From contig NZ_AP025591.1 of assembly GCF_023169945.1 (NCBI RefSeq), forward strand, positions 4,956,481 through 5,020,480: a stretch of 64,000 nucleotides of DNA. The letters are read 5' to 3'. How positions within the stretch are numbered: position 1 is the first letter of the stretch; each line of letters begins with the position of its first letter. The stretch comes from Anaeromyxobacter oryzae (GTDB lineage: Bacteria > Myxococcota > Myxococcia > Myxococcales > Anaeromyxobacteraceae). Shown here piece by piece: positions 8,860 through 16,978 of the stretch. The notes under the pieces were generated by a model. The model worked only from the letters and a program-made list of their open reading frames with translations. It had not been told where the DNA came from and searched no databases. The position numbers and the translations under genes were made by a program.

Positions 8860-9585
8860 CTACGGCCCCGGCGCCCCCGCGCCCGCCGGCACCCCGGCGA
8901 GCTCCGCGAACGCCAGCGCGAACGCCGGCCCGCGCGCCTCGTCCTCGTGCTTGAAGAAGACGAACGCGTCCTCCCACGGCTGCGCCGCGACGCGCTCCGC
9001 CCACGCGAGGAGCGCGGGCGCGTCGTAGTCCGGCCGGCGCAGGCGCAGGTAGCCGAACGGCGCGGTCGCGACGAGCGGGATCGCGTGCTCCTCGTCCTCG
9101 GCGACGCAGAGGGCGACGCCGTGATCCGCGAGCAGGGCGAGGGAATCGTCCTCGAGCCAGCTCGGGTGGCGGAACTCGAGCGCGGCGCGGCCGCCGCGCG
9201 GCAGGAGCGCGAGGAAGTCGCGCAGGCGCGGGACGTCCTTCTTCAGCGTCGGCGGGAGCTGCCACAGGATCGGCCCGAGGGACGGCCCGAGCTCCGCCGC
9301 CGTCCGGTAGAAGTAGCCCACCGGCTCCTCCACCCCGGCGAGCCGCTGGAAGTGGGTCACCCGCTGCGGTCCCTTGAGCGCGAACACGAACGCGGGGGGC
9401 ACCTCCTCTCGCCAGGTGGCGAGCGTCGCCGCCCGGGGCATCCGGTAGAAGGTGTTGTTCACCTCCACCGCGCCGAACCGCCCCGCGTAGAACGCCAGCA
9501 TCCGCGTCGTGGGGAGGTCGGCGGGGTAGAAGCGGCCCTTCCAGGCCGCATAGCTCCAGCCGCTCGTCCCGATCCGGATCGTCAC
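8860..9585 (-). CDS. DUF72 domain protein (YecE-like)
   Basis: The product (241 aa) is a TIM-barrel-like DUF72 protein. It opens TIRIGTSGWSYAAWKGRFYP, then VEVNNTFYRMP, ALKGPQRVTH, GPILWQLPP, ALEFRHPSW and YLRLRRPDYD. All are hallmarks of the family, whose biochemical role is unsettled. The C-terminal ~60 residues cover VAAQPWEDAFVFFKHEDEARGP and a Pro/Gly tail. The start is a GTG giving VTIRIGTSGW, the usual family start; the frame extends upstream without conserved sequence. It lies upstream of the TetR promoter on the same strand. Confidence 0.88.
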   Translation of the reverse strand: MTIRIGTSGWSYAAWKGRFYPADLPTTRMLAFYAGRFGAVEVNNTFYRMPRAATLATWREEVPPAFVFALKGPQRVTHFQRLAGVEEPVGYFYRTAAELGPSLGPILWQLPPTLKKDVPRLRDFLALLPRGGRAALEFRHPSWLEDDSLALLADHGVALCVAEDEEHAIPLVATAPFGYLRLRRPDYDAPALLAWAERVAAQPWEDAFVFFKHEDEARGPAFALAFAELAGVPAGAGAPGP

Positions 9586-9913
9586 GCCCGGTGCACTAGC
9601 GGGCTGACTCCGCCGGCGCGCGACCGCGAAAGGGGTCTCGCCCGGGCCACGGTCGGGCGCCGGCGCGGCGAGAGCGGTGCCCCCCGATCCGGTGGCTGGC
9701 GAGCCGTCGGTGGGTGGCTCGCCCACCCGCGGCGCGGTGGGAAAGGCACGTGGGCCAGCCTCCGGGTGAAAAAGGCTCGCGCGATGGCGCTTCCCGCCGC
9801 ACATTGCGGGGGTTCCTCTCCGCGGAAGGCGCCCTCATTCGGTGCGCCCCGTACCGGGGCTCGTCCCCGGCGCGGCGCACTGCATGATGGGGCCTCGACC
9901 GAGGGTCCTATCC
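9586..9913. other. Intergenic region without a recognised gene (328 bp)
   Basis: This gap separates the divergent DUF72 and DUF2760 genes and must hold both promoters. I looked for riboswitch cores, hairpins and short ORFs and see only GC-rich sequence with short inverted repeats, such as GTGGGTGGC against GCTCGCCCAC near 9710-9725. No confident element is called. Confidence 0.4.
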
Positions 9914-10696
9914 ATGTCCGATTACGAGCTCACCCCCTGGCAGCGCCTCGTCCTCGCCTTCTGGGCGCTGTTCGCGGTGCTGTTCCGCGCCGACGTCGCG
10001 CGGGAGGTCGAACGCCTGCGCGCGCTCCGGCGCGGGCGCGAGAGCCTGCCGCCGCCGAGCCCCGGCGCGCGCCCGGAGCCTGCGCGCCCGGAGCCGGTCC
10101 CGGCCGCGCCTCCGCCCGCCGCCGCCCCCAAGCCCGCGGCCGCGCCGCCCGCCGCCGCTCCAGCACCCGCCAGGCCCGCGGCCGCGCCGCCCACCAGTGG
10201 GCCCGCGCCCGCGGCGGCGCCCGCACCGGCGCCCGCCGCGGTACCCGCACCCGCCGCGGCGCCCGCGCCCACGGCGCCGTCGAAGCCGGCTCCCGTCGCC
10301 GCGCCCGCGCCGTCCGCGCCCGACACCCGCGCCGCCCTCCAGGTCCTCTCCATCCTGCAGCGCGAGGGCCGCCTCGTGGACTTCATCGAGGAGAACCTGA
10401 CCGGCTTCCCCGACGCCGCCATCGGCGCCGCGGCGCGCACGGTGCACGCAGGGTGCAAGCGCGCGATCGAGGAGCTGTTCCGGCTCGAGCCCGTGTTCCG
10501 GGAGTCGGAGGGGGCGCAGGTCACCGTCCCTACCGGCTTCGATCCTGCCGCGATCCGGCTCACCGGGAACGTCGTCGGGAAGCCGCCCTTCAAGGGCAGC
10601 CTCAAGCACCACGGCTGGCGCGCGCGCGAGGTGAAGCTCCCGCCGGCGGACGGGAAGGACCCGAACATCCTCGCGCCGGCGGAGGTGGAGCTGTGA
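9914..10696 (+). CDS. DUF2760 domain protein, first gene of the Hsp70-pair module
   Basis: The product (260 aa) starts MSDYELTPWQRLVLAFWALF, with one hydrophobic helix (about residues 12-26). Next comes a basic segment and a ~100-residue Ala/Pro linker (about 45-140). The C-terminal DUF2760 domain follows, with ALQVLSILQREGRLVDFIEE, DAAIGAAARTVHAGCKRAIEE and FKGSLKHHGWR. The domain has no known activity. The protein may be anchored at the inner membrane by its N-terminal helix. It lies 76 bp upstream of two Hsp70-like genes on the same strand, a neighbourhood that suggests a partner or client adaptor for them. The ATG was chosen over the longer open frame because the conserved start matches it. 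Confidence 0.84.
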   Translation: MSDYELTPWQRLVLAFWALFAVLFRADVAREVERLRALRRGRESLPPPSPGARPEPARPEPVPAAPPPAAAPKPAAAPPAAAPAPARPAAAPPTSGPAPAAAPAPAPAAVPAPAAAPAPTAPSKPAPVAAPAPSAPDTRAALQVLSILQREGRLVDFIEENLTGFPDAAIGAAARTVHAGCKRAIEELFRLEPVFRESEGAQVTVPTGFDPAAIRLTGNVVGKPPFKGSLKHHGWRAREVKLPPADGKDPNILAPAEVEL

Positions 10697-10706
10697 CGCT
10701 GCTGCG

Positions 10707-10762
10707 CGTTCGTGGTGAGCCCGTCGTCACGGGTCGCCCCTCGACGGGCTCGGCGCGGACGG
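10707..10762. repeat. Copy of an interspersed intergenic repeat
   Basis: The segment contains CGTTCGTGGTGAGCCCGTCG and then CCTCGACGGGCTCGGCGCGG. Both halves recur in the gap at 24116-24187 (CGTTCGTCGTGAGCCC and TTCGACGGGCTCAGGGCGAG). They match a repeat style common in high-GC proteobacterial intergenic regions. It sits between the DUF2760 and first Hsp70 genes. Confidence 0.55.
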
Positions 10763-10772
10763 AGGGACGGGG

Positions 10773-12656
10773 ATGGCGATGACTCCACGGGCCGTCGGTA
10801 TCGACCTCGGCACGACCAACTCCGCGCTCGCCCACCGGGCCCTCGGCGCGGAGAGCGGCGCCGCGGAGGTGCTGCCGATCCCGCAGCTCGTCCATGCCGG
10901 CGAGGTGGAGGCCCGGCCGCTCCTGCCGTCGTTCCTGTACCTGCCGCACGAGGCGGAGCTGCCGTCGGGCGCGACCGCGCTGCCGTGGGATCCGGGTGCG
11001 GAGGGCGCCGTCGTCGGCGTCCTCGCGCGGAGCCTCGGGGCGCAGACGCCGATCCGGCTCGTCGCGTCGGCGAAGAGCTGGCTGTCGCACGCCGGAGTGG
11101 ACCGGCGCGCGCCGGTGCTGCCCGCCGGCGCACCGCCGGAGGTGCCCCACGTCTCGCCGCTCGACGCGTCCGCGCGCTACCTCGCCCACCTCCGCGCCGC
11201 TTGGGACGAGGCGTTCGCGCGGGAGGACCCCGACGCGGCGCTCGCGCGACAGCAGGTGACGCTCACGGTGCCCGCGTCGTTCGACGCGGTGGCGCGCGAG
11301 CTGACCGTCGAGGCGGCGCGCGCCGCCGGCCTCCCGGCGGTGACGCTCCTCGAGGAACCGCAGGCGGCGCTTTACGCCTGGGTCGAGGCGATGGGCGACG
11401 CGTGGCGGGGCGAGGTGAAACCGGGGGACCTCGTCCTCGTCGTGGACGTCGGCGGCGGGACGACCGACCTCTCCCTCATCGCCGTCGTCGATCGGGTCGG
11501 CGACCTCGGGCTCGAGCGCGTCGCAGTCGGCGACCACATCCTCCTCGGCGGCGACAACATGGACCTCGCGCTCGCGTACGCGCTCGCGGACAAGCTCGCG
11601 CGCGAGGGCCGGAAGCTCGATCGCTGGCAGCTCGTGGCGCTGACGCACGGCGCGCGCGAGGCGAAGGAGCGGCTGTTCGCCGATCCGGCGCTCGCCGAGG
11701 CGCCCATCGCGATCCCCGGGCGCGGGTCGTCCCTCGTCGGCGGCGCGCTCCGCACGTCGCTGTCGCAGGCGGAGCTCACCGGCGTCCTCGTGGACGGCTT
11801 CTTCCCGAAGGTCGCGGTGACCTCGGCGCCCGTCGCGGCGCGCCGCACCGGCCTGACGACCCTCGGCCTGCCGTACGCCTCCGATCCCGCGGTCACCCGG
11901 CACCTCGCGGCCTTCCTCACGCGCCACCGGGCGGGCCTGAAGGGCGACGCCGCCCCGGTCCCGCTCGCCGGCGAGGCGTTCCTCCACCCGACGGCGATCC
12001 TCTTCAACGGCGGCGTCACCAAGGCGCGGCCGCTCACCGAGCGCATCGTGGACGTGGTCGGGTCCTGGCTCGCGGCGGAGGGCGCGGCCGCGCCGAAGGT
12101 GCTGCCCGCGGCGGACCCCGACCTCGCGGTGGCCCGCGGCGCGGCGGCCTACGGCCGGGTCCGGGCGGGCCACGGCATCCGGATCCGCGGCGGCACGGCG
12201 CGCGCCTACTACGTCGGCGTGGAGGCCTCGATGCCGGCGGTCCCCGGGCTCCCGACGCCGGTGCGCGCCGTCTGCCTCGCGCCGATGGGGATGGAGGAGG
12301 GGACGACGGCGGATCTCCCGAACGAGGAGGTCGGGCTCGTCGTCGGCGAGCCGGTGGACTTCCGGCTGTTCGCGTCGTCGAACCGGCGCGAGGACCGCGC
12401 CGGAGACGTGGTCGAGGACGAGGAGGCGCTCGCGGAGCTGCCGCCGGTCACCGCGACGGTGCCCGCCGGGGCGCGTCCGGCGGGCGAGGTCGTCCCCGTG
12501 AAGCTCCGCGCGCACGTCACGGAGATCGGCACCCTCGAGCTCGAGTGCGTCGGGCGCGAGGGCAGCGCGTACCGGCTCGAGTGGAACCTCCGGCACGCGC
12601 CCGGGGGCGCAGAGGCGGCGGACGCTGGCGGGCCCGGCGCGGCGCCGCCCGCGTGA
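10773..12656 (+). CDS. Hsp70 family protein (first of an adjacent pair)
   Basis: The product (627 aa) is an actin-fold ATPase of the Hsp70/DnaK superfamily. Phosphate-1 is VGIDLGTTNSALA (about residues 8-20), phosphate-2 is VVDVGGGTTDLSLI (about 224-237), and the adenosine-side motif is ILFNGGVTKARPL. After the ATPase domain (to about residue 480) a shorter beta-type region follows (LPPVTATVPAGARPAGEVV, then VTEIGTLELECVG). It lacks the usual C-terminal helical lid and acidic tail. It is a divergent Hsp70, not canonical DnaK. No DnaJ or GrpE is adjacent; the next gene, 5 bp downstream, is a second Hsp70 with the same architecture plus an extra domain. Confidence 0.88.
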   Translation: MAMTPRAVGIDLGTTNSALAHRALGAESGAAEVLPIPQLVHAGEVEARPLLPSFLYLPHEAELPSGATALPWDPGAEGAVVGVLARSLGAQTPIRLVASAKSWLSHAGVDRRAPVLPAGAPPEVPHVSPLDASARYLAHLRAAWDEAFAREDPDAALARQQVTLTVPASFDAVARELTVEAARAAGLPAVTLLEEPQAALYAWVEAMGDAWRGEVKPGDLVLVVDVGGGTTDLSLIAVVDRVGDLGLERVAVGDHILLGGDNMDLALAYALADKLAREGRKLDRWQLVALTHGAREAKERLFADPALAEAPIAIPGRGSSLVGGALRTSLSQAELTGVLVDGFFPKVAVTSAPVAARRTGLTTLGLPYASDPAVTRHLAAFLTRHRAGLKGDAAPVPLAGEAFLHPTAILFNGGVTKARPLTERIVDVVGSWLAAEGAAAPKVLPAADPDLAVARGAAAYGRVRAGHGIRIRGGTARAYYVGVEASMPAVPGLPTPVRAVCLAPMGMEEGTTADLPNEEVGLVVGEPVDFRLFASSNRREDRAGDVVEDEEALAELPPVTATVPAGARPAGEVVPVKLRAHVTEIGTLELECVGREGSAYRLEWNLRHAPGGAEAADAGGPGAAPPA

Positions 12657-12661
12657 GGAAG

Positions 12662-15451
12662 ATGGCGGGACCGCGCTTCCTCGTCGGGATCGACCTCGGG
12701 ACGGTGAACTCCGCGCTCGCCGCGGTGGACCTCGCGCGCCAGGGCGACCTCGCGGAGGCCATCGAGGCGATCCCGATCCCGCAGCGCGTCCCCGGCGGAG
12801 TCGCCGCGCGGCGCCTCCTGCCGTCGTGCGTGTACCTGCCCGGCCCCGAGCTGCCGCCGGAGGAGCTCGTCCTGCCGTGGGGACCGCGCGACGTCCTCGT
12901 CGGGGAGGGGGCGCGCGACCAGGGCGCCCGCGTCCCGGGGCGCCTCGTCACGTCCGCGAAGAGCTGGCTCGCGAACGCGCGGGCGGACCGGACCGCGCCG
13001 ATCCTGCCGTGGGGCGCGCCGGAGGGCGTCCCGCGCCTCTCGCCGGTCGCGGCGTCGGCCCTCTACCTCGGGCACCTCCGCGACGCGTGGGACCACGCGC
13101 ATCCGGACGCGCCGCTCGCGGCGCAGGACCTCGTCCTCGCCGTCCCCGCCTCGTTCGACGTGGCGGCGCGCGAGCTCACGCTCGCCGCGGCCCGCGAGGC
13201 GGGGCTCGACCGCGTGACCCTCCTCGAGGAGCCCGCCGCCGCCTTCCACGACTGGGCGAGCCGCCACCGCGCCGACCTCGAGGCGGCGCTCGCGGGGGCG
13301 CGGCTCGTCCTGGTCGTCGACGTCGGCGGTGGCACGACCGACCTCACCCTCGTCGCCGCGCGCGTCCAGGACGGCCGGCCGGCGTTCACCCGCCTCGCGG
13401 TCGGCGACCACCTGCTCCTCGGCGGCGACAACGTCGACCTCGCCCTGGCGCGCGCGGTCGAGGCCCGCCTCGGCGAGAGGCTCGACCCCGCGCGGTTCTC
13501 TGCGCTCGTCCTGGCGTGCCGGAACGCGAAGGAGGCGCTCCTCTCCGAGGGTGGGCCGGCGAAGCTCCCGGTCGCCGTCGTGGGGCGCGGGAGCCGCCTC
13601 GTCGGGAGCGCGGTCTCCGCCGAGCTCTCGCGCGACGAGGTCCGGGCGGTCCTGCTCGACGGCTTCTTCCCGGGGGTCGGGCCGGCGGATCGCCCCCGCC
13701 GCGCCCCCCGGACCGCCGGGCTCGCCGAGCTCGGCCTGCCCTACGAGCCCGATCCGGCGGTCACCCGCCACGTCGTCGCGTTCCTCGCGGCGCACGCGGC
13801 GGAGGCCGGCGCGGCCGTGGGCGGCCTCGCGCGGCCGGACGCGATCCTCGTGAACGGCGGCGTGTTCACGCCGGGGCTCCTGCGCGACCGGCTCGTCGAG
13901 GCGGTCTCGGCGCTCTTCCCGGGGGCGCCGCCGGTCCGCCTCCTCGCGAGCCCGGCGCTCGACCTCGCCGTCGCGCGCGGCGCGGTCGCCTCCGCCCTCG
14001 TCCGGCACGGGATCGGCCTCCGCATCGGCGGCGGGAGCCCGCGGGCGTTCTACGTCGGCATCGCGACGCCGGACGGCGAGCGCGCGCTCTGCGTCGTGCC
14101 CCGACACCTCGAGGAGGGGAGCCGCGTCGAGGTGCCCCGGCCGTTCGCGCTCGCCCTCAACCGGCCGGTGCGGTTCCCGCTCTTCGCGTCGGCGCAGGCG
14201 CGGCTCGAGCGCCCCGGCGACGTGGTGCCGGTCACCGACGATCTCGTGGCGCTGCCGCCCGTCGAGGCCGTGCTCCGCGACGCGGGCGCGGCGGGCGGCG
14301 CGGCGGAGGTCCCGGTCCGGCTCGAGGCGGCGCTGACGGAGATCGGCACGCTCGAGCTGTGGTGCGCCGCGCAGGGGCGTGACGCGCGGTGGAAGCTGGA
14401 GTTCTCGCTCCGGGCCCCCCGACAGGCTCGGGGTGAGCGGGAGGAGCCGCGCGCCGAGGTCGGCCAGGCGCCACGCCGGCTCGACGAGGCCCGGGCCCAG
14501 GTGGAGCTCTTCTTCGGCAAGAAGGCGGCCGTCGAGAAGAAGGAGGTGAAGGGGCTCCAGCGTGCGCTCGAGAAGATCCTCGGCCCGCGGGAGGGCTGGG
14601 CGACACCGGTCGTGCGCGATCTCTGGGGCGCGCTGCACGCGGGCCGGACCCGCCGGCGGCGGAGCGCGGATCACGAGCGCGTCTGGCTGCAGCTCACCGG
14701 CTTCTGCCTCCGTCCTGGCTTCGGCGCGCCGCTCGACGCGTGGCGCGCGGCCGAGACCTGGTCGGTGTTCGGAGAGGGGCTGCAGTACCAGGCGGACCCG
14801 CGGGCCTGGGCCGCCTGGTGGGTGCTCTGGCGGCGCATCGCCGGCGGGCTCGACGCGGCGTGGCAGGAGCGGCTCCTCGAGACGGTGGCGCCGTTCGTGC
14901 GACCGCGCGACGCGCGAAAGCCGGCGCCGAAGGTCGCCGGCGCGAAGCCCGAGGCGATCGACGAGATGATCCGGCTCGTCGGCAGCCTCGAGCGGATCGA
15001 GCCCGCCGCGAAGATCGATGCGGGCGACTGGCTCCTGGCGCGCCTCGAGGCTGAGGGCCCCGCGCCGCACCTGCTCTGGTCCCTCGGGCGCCTCGGTGCG
15101 CGCGTGCCGTTCCACGCGAGCGCGCACCTGGCGGTGCCGCCGGCGACCGCGGAGGCGTGGATCGCGCGCCTCCTCGCGCTCGGCGCGCCGGCGCCCGCGC
15201 TCGCCTTCCCGCTCGCCCAGCTCGCGCGGCGAAGCGGCGACCGCGCGCGGGATGTCGACGACGCGACCCGGGCGCGCGTGCTCGACGCGCTCGCGGCGGC
15301 GCGCGCGCCCGAGGAGACGGTCCGCGCCGTGCGGGAGGTCGCCGAGGCGAGCGCGGAGGAGGAGTCGAGGATCTTCGGGGAGAGCCTGCCGGCGGGGCTC
15401 CGGCTGGTCGAGGAGGGTGAGGGGGCGGAGAGCGCGGGGGATCAGGCCTGA
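12662..15451 (+). CDS. Hsp70 family protein with C-terminal DUF3731 region
   Basis: The product (929 aa) has phosphate-1 VGIDLGTVNSALA (about 8-20), phosphate-2 VVDVGGGTTDLTLV (about 218-231), ILVNGGVFTPGLL, and a beta region ending VEAALTEIGTLELWC. A short charged insert (about residues 584-600) then leads to a ~320-residue helical region typical of DUF3731. That region includes EKKEVKGLQRALEKILGPRE and ERVWLQLTGFCLRPGFG. It is clearly paralogous to the upstream Hsp70 over the first ~570 residues. The 5-bp gap implies co-translation. The insert coincides with a copy of an intergenic repeat (14418-14440). The DUF3731 part is not a standard substrate-binding domain, so clients and mechanism are unknown. 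Confidence 0.86.
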   Translation: MAGPRFLVGIDLGTVNSALAAVDLARQGDLAEAIEAIPIPQRVPGGVAARRLLPSCVYLPGPELPPEELVLPWGPRDVLVGEGARDQGARVPGRLVTSAKSWLANARADRTAPILPWGAPEGVPRLSPVAASALYLGHLRDAWDHAHPDAPLAAQDLVLAVPASFDVAARELTLAAAREAGLDRVTLLEEPAAAFHDWASRHRADLEAALAGARLVLVVDVGGGTTDLTLVAARVQDGRPAFTRLAVGDHLLLGGDNVDLALARAVEARLGERLDPARFSALVLACRNAKEALLSEGGPAKLPVAVVGRGSRLVGSAVSAELSRDEVRAVLLDGFFPGVGPADRPRRAPRTAGLAELGLPYEPDPAVTRHVVAFLAAHAAEAGAAVGGLARPDAILVNGGVFTPGLLRDRLVEAVSALFPGAPPVRLLASPALDLAVARGAVASALVRHGIGLRIGGGSPRAFYVGIATPDGERALCVVPRHLEEGSRVEVPRPFALALNRPVRFPLFASAQARLERPGDVVPVTDDLVALPPVEAVLRDAGAAGGAAEVPVRLEAALTEIGTLELWCAAQGRDARWKLEFSLRAPRQARGEREEPRAEVGQAPRRLDEARAQVELFFGKKAAVEKKEVKGLQRALEKILGPREGWATPVVRDLWGALHAGRTRRRRSADHERVWLQLTGFCLRPGFGAPLDAWRAAETWSVFGEGLQYQADPRAWAAWWVLWRRIAGGLDAAWQERLLETVAPFVRPRDARKPAPKVAGAKPEAIDEMIRLVGSLERIEPAAKIDAGDWLLARLEAEGPAPHLLWSLGRLGARVPFHASAHLAVPPATAEAWIARLLALGAPAPALAFPLAQLARRSGDRARDVDDATRARVLDALAAARAPEETVRAVREVAEASAEEESRIFGESLPAGLRLVEEGEGAESAGDQA
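14418..14440. repeat. Repeat-derived segment inside the second Hsp70 gene
   Basis: CCCGACAGGCTCGGGGTGAG followed by CGG matches the 3' half of the intergenic repeat at 24158-24183 (TTCGACGGGCTCAGGGCGAG, then CGG) with a few substitutions. It is read in frame as RQARGERE, exactly at the junction between the Hsp70 part and DUF3731. Confidence 0.45.
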
Positions 15452-15587
15452 CGCCTGCCCATCCCCGTGCGCCGAACGGGAACCCGAGCCTCACCGTGCC
15501 CGTGACCCCGGTCCCGTGTCCTCGTACGTTGACGGCCACGTCCACGGGCACGAAGATTCCCCCAACCGCTCCCTGGAGGTCGCACCC

Positions 15588-15953
15588 GTGCCCACCTTCC
15601 GTCCCCTCGCGCTCGCCGCCGCCCTCGCCGCCCTGCCGCTCGCCGCCGTCGCGGGACCGAAGACCTCGGCGCCGCCCACGGCCGTGTCGGGGGCGGTCAC
15701 GGTCTCGCCGGCCGCCGCACGGGATCGCGTCTGCAAGCTGCAGCTCAAGAACACCACCGCTCGGAGCGTCCTCGTGAGCGTCGACGGCAAGGAGGTGGGC
15801 TCGGTGCCGCCCCGCGGCGACGGGCTCACGGTCGACGTCGTCGGCGGCCAGGTCGTGAAGGGGGCGGCGGTGTTCGTCGACGGCGCGCGCCGGGGCGCCC
15901 AGGTGCTGATGATCGAGTGCACGGGTGACCTCGTCACCTGGACGCTCGAGTGA
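15588..15953 (+). CDS. Small secreted protein
   Basis: The product (121 aa) begins at GTG with TGGAGGT 7 bases upstream. A signal peptide PTFRPLALAAALAALPLAAV is cut near AVAG. The mature part has two Cys (DRVCKLQLKN and MIECTGD), probably disulfide-bonded, in a small beta-rich fold. It includes SVLVSVDGKEVGSVPPRG and ends DLVTWTLE. I do not recognise the family. The start is fixed by the ribosome site and signal peptide. Confidence 0.66.
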   Translation: MPTFRPLALAAALAALPLAAVAGPKTSAPPTAVSGAVTVSPAAARDRVCKLQLKNTTARSVLVSVDGKEVGSVPPRGDGLTVDVVGGQVVKGAAVFVDGARRGAQVLMIECTGDLVTWTLE

Positions 15954-15961
15954 GCCCGCGC

Positions 15962-16123
15962 CGGGCGGCTCTTCCCGTTCCACTGGCTCGACGGCGCGCG
16001 CACGCTGACGTCGACGGGGTGCGCGCGCTCCTCGCGAACCACCCGGACACCGCCGGTCGCGCCGAGCTGCCGCTCGCGTACCGGACGGATCCGTACTGGT
16101 GCGAGCGGCTCGGAACGTCCTAG
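15962..16123 (+). pseudogene. C-terminal gene remnant with a one-base deletion
   Basis: Two frames join across this stretch. One reads LFPFHWLDGARTL up to about 16007. The other reads DVDGVRALLANHPDTAGRAE and on to YRTDPYWCERLGTS and TAG at 16121-16123. Adding one G at about 16007 gives a single continuous protein-like sequence. No upstream part of such a gene exists, because the secreted-protein gene ends at 15953. I read it as the decayed 3' end of a gene. It resembles C-termini of some methyltransferase-like proteins, but I cannot name it with confidence. Confidence 0.45.
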
Positions 16124-16470
16124 CCGCGATCCTCCGGCAGCCCCGCGCGCCGCCACGCGATCATCCCGCCCGCGAGCTGCCAGGCGTCGAACCCGCGCCC
16201 GCGCAGGAGCCGGACTGCGGGGATCGAGCGGTGCGCGGAGAGGCAGATGGCGACGACCAGCCGCGTGGGGTCGAGCCCGAGGGCGTCGAGCCGCGCGGGG
16301 AGGGTGGCGATCGGGACGCTCACCGCGCCGCGCAGGTGCCCGTGCCGGAACTCCGGCTCGGTGCGGACGTCGACCAGCTGTGGAGGCGCGCCGGAGTGGA
16401 GCGCGGCGTGGAGCGCGGCCGGATCGATCTCCGCAACTCGACCGAAGGGGAGCCACCAGGGGAGCTTCAT
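16120..16470 (-). CDS. Rhodanese-like domain protein
   Basis: The product (116 aa) is a single rhodanese domain that would transfer sulfane sulfur via a persulfide. It has LVDVRTEPEFRHGHLRGAVS (CH2A/DVR signature) and the active-site loop AICLSAHRS with the catalytic Cys. It ends FDAWQLAGGMIAWRRAGLP. There is no signal peptide, so it is probably cytoplasmic. Its TAG overlaps the TAG of the remnant on the opposite strand at the tetranucleotide CTAG (16120-16123). Confidence 0.88.
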   Translation of the reverse strand: MKLPWWLPFGRVAEIDPAALHAALHSGAPPQLVDVRTEPEFRHGHLRGAVSVPIATLPARLDALGLDPTRLVVAICLSAHRSIPAVRLLRGRGFDAWQLAGGMIAWRRAGLPEDRG

Positions 16471-16780
16471 GGGAGGAATCCTTGCGTGGCGCGGCGGAGG
16501 GGGCGAACGGGACGGTGGGTGCGTGGCAAATCGTTACCGTGTCCGGGCCCGCTGAACGTCCCCGAGCCTCTCCGTGCCCGTGACCCCCTTCCCCGTGGCT
16601 CCTGGCCCGCTCCCGTGCCCGACGGCTTCGGGCTCGCACGAAGATCGGTTCACGGCGAGAAGCGGTCCACGGGCCACGGGAGTCGGGAAGCTGGCACCGC
16701 GGCCAGGCCCACGGTGACGGCCGCGGGCACGCCGTGAGACGGCCGAGCAGGCAATCAGGCGTTCAACTACAATTTCCCCC
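16471..16780. other. Intergenic region without a recognised gene (310 bp)
   Basis: The region upstream of the rhodanese gene is rich in short CACGGGCACGG/CCGTGCCCGTG-type words. The 15-mer CCGTGCCCGTGACCC near 16577 also occurs near 15496. Near 16664-16681 there are GTCCACGGGCCACGGGAGT-like tandem words. No hairpin terminator or RNA gene is convincing. Confidence 0.4.
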
Positions 16781-16924
16781 GTGCTCCGGATCAGCTGGCC
16801 CCTCGCGCTCCTGCTCGCCGCCGCCATCGCCCTGATCGCCCGGCGGCCGAGGCTGCTCCTGCCGATCCTGGTGGTCTTCGGGATCTGGTTCGTCGTCCAG
16901 CTGGCGCGGACGAAGCGCCGCTGA
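16781..16924 (+). CDS. Predicted two-helix micro-protein
   Basis: The frame encodes 47 residues from GTG. It has a hydrophobic helix WPLALLLAAAIALIA, a basic turn RRPR, a second helix LLLPILVVFGIWFVVQLA, and a basic tail RTKRR. The hydrophobic-basic-hydrophobic-basic pattern is typical of small membrane hairpins. It lies 54 bp upstream of the DUF1206 membrane gene on the same strand. No ribosome site is clear, so this remains a prediction. Confidence 0.4.
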   Translation: MLRISWPLALLLAAAIALIARRPRLLLPILVVFGIWFVVQLARTKRR

Positions 16925-16978
16925 TCCAGCGGCTGCGGTTGTCCCTCGCCGCCCCGCCTGCCACCTTTTGCGGGAGTG

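Noticed and set aside
9700..9800. Possible GEMM or cobalamin riboswitch upstream of the DUF2760 gene
   Set aside because: A few words such as GCCTCCGGGTG look similar, but the conserved core and tetraloop-receptor spacing of either class are absent.
10712..12661. Long upstream extension of the second Hsp70 frame
   Set aside because: It is the shadow frame of the first Hsp70 gene; the conserved Hsp70 start MAGPRFLVGIDLG begins at 12662.
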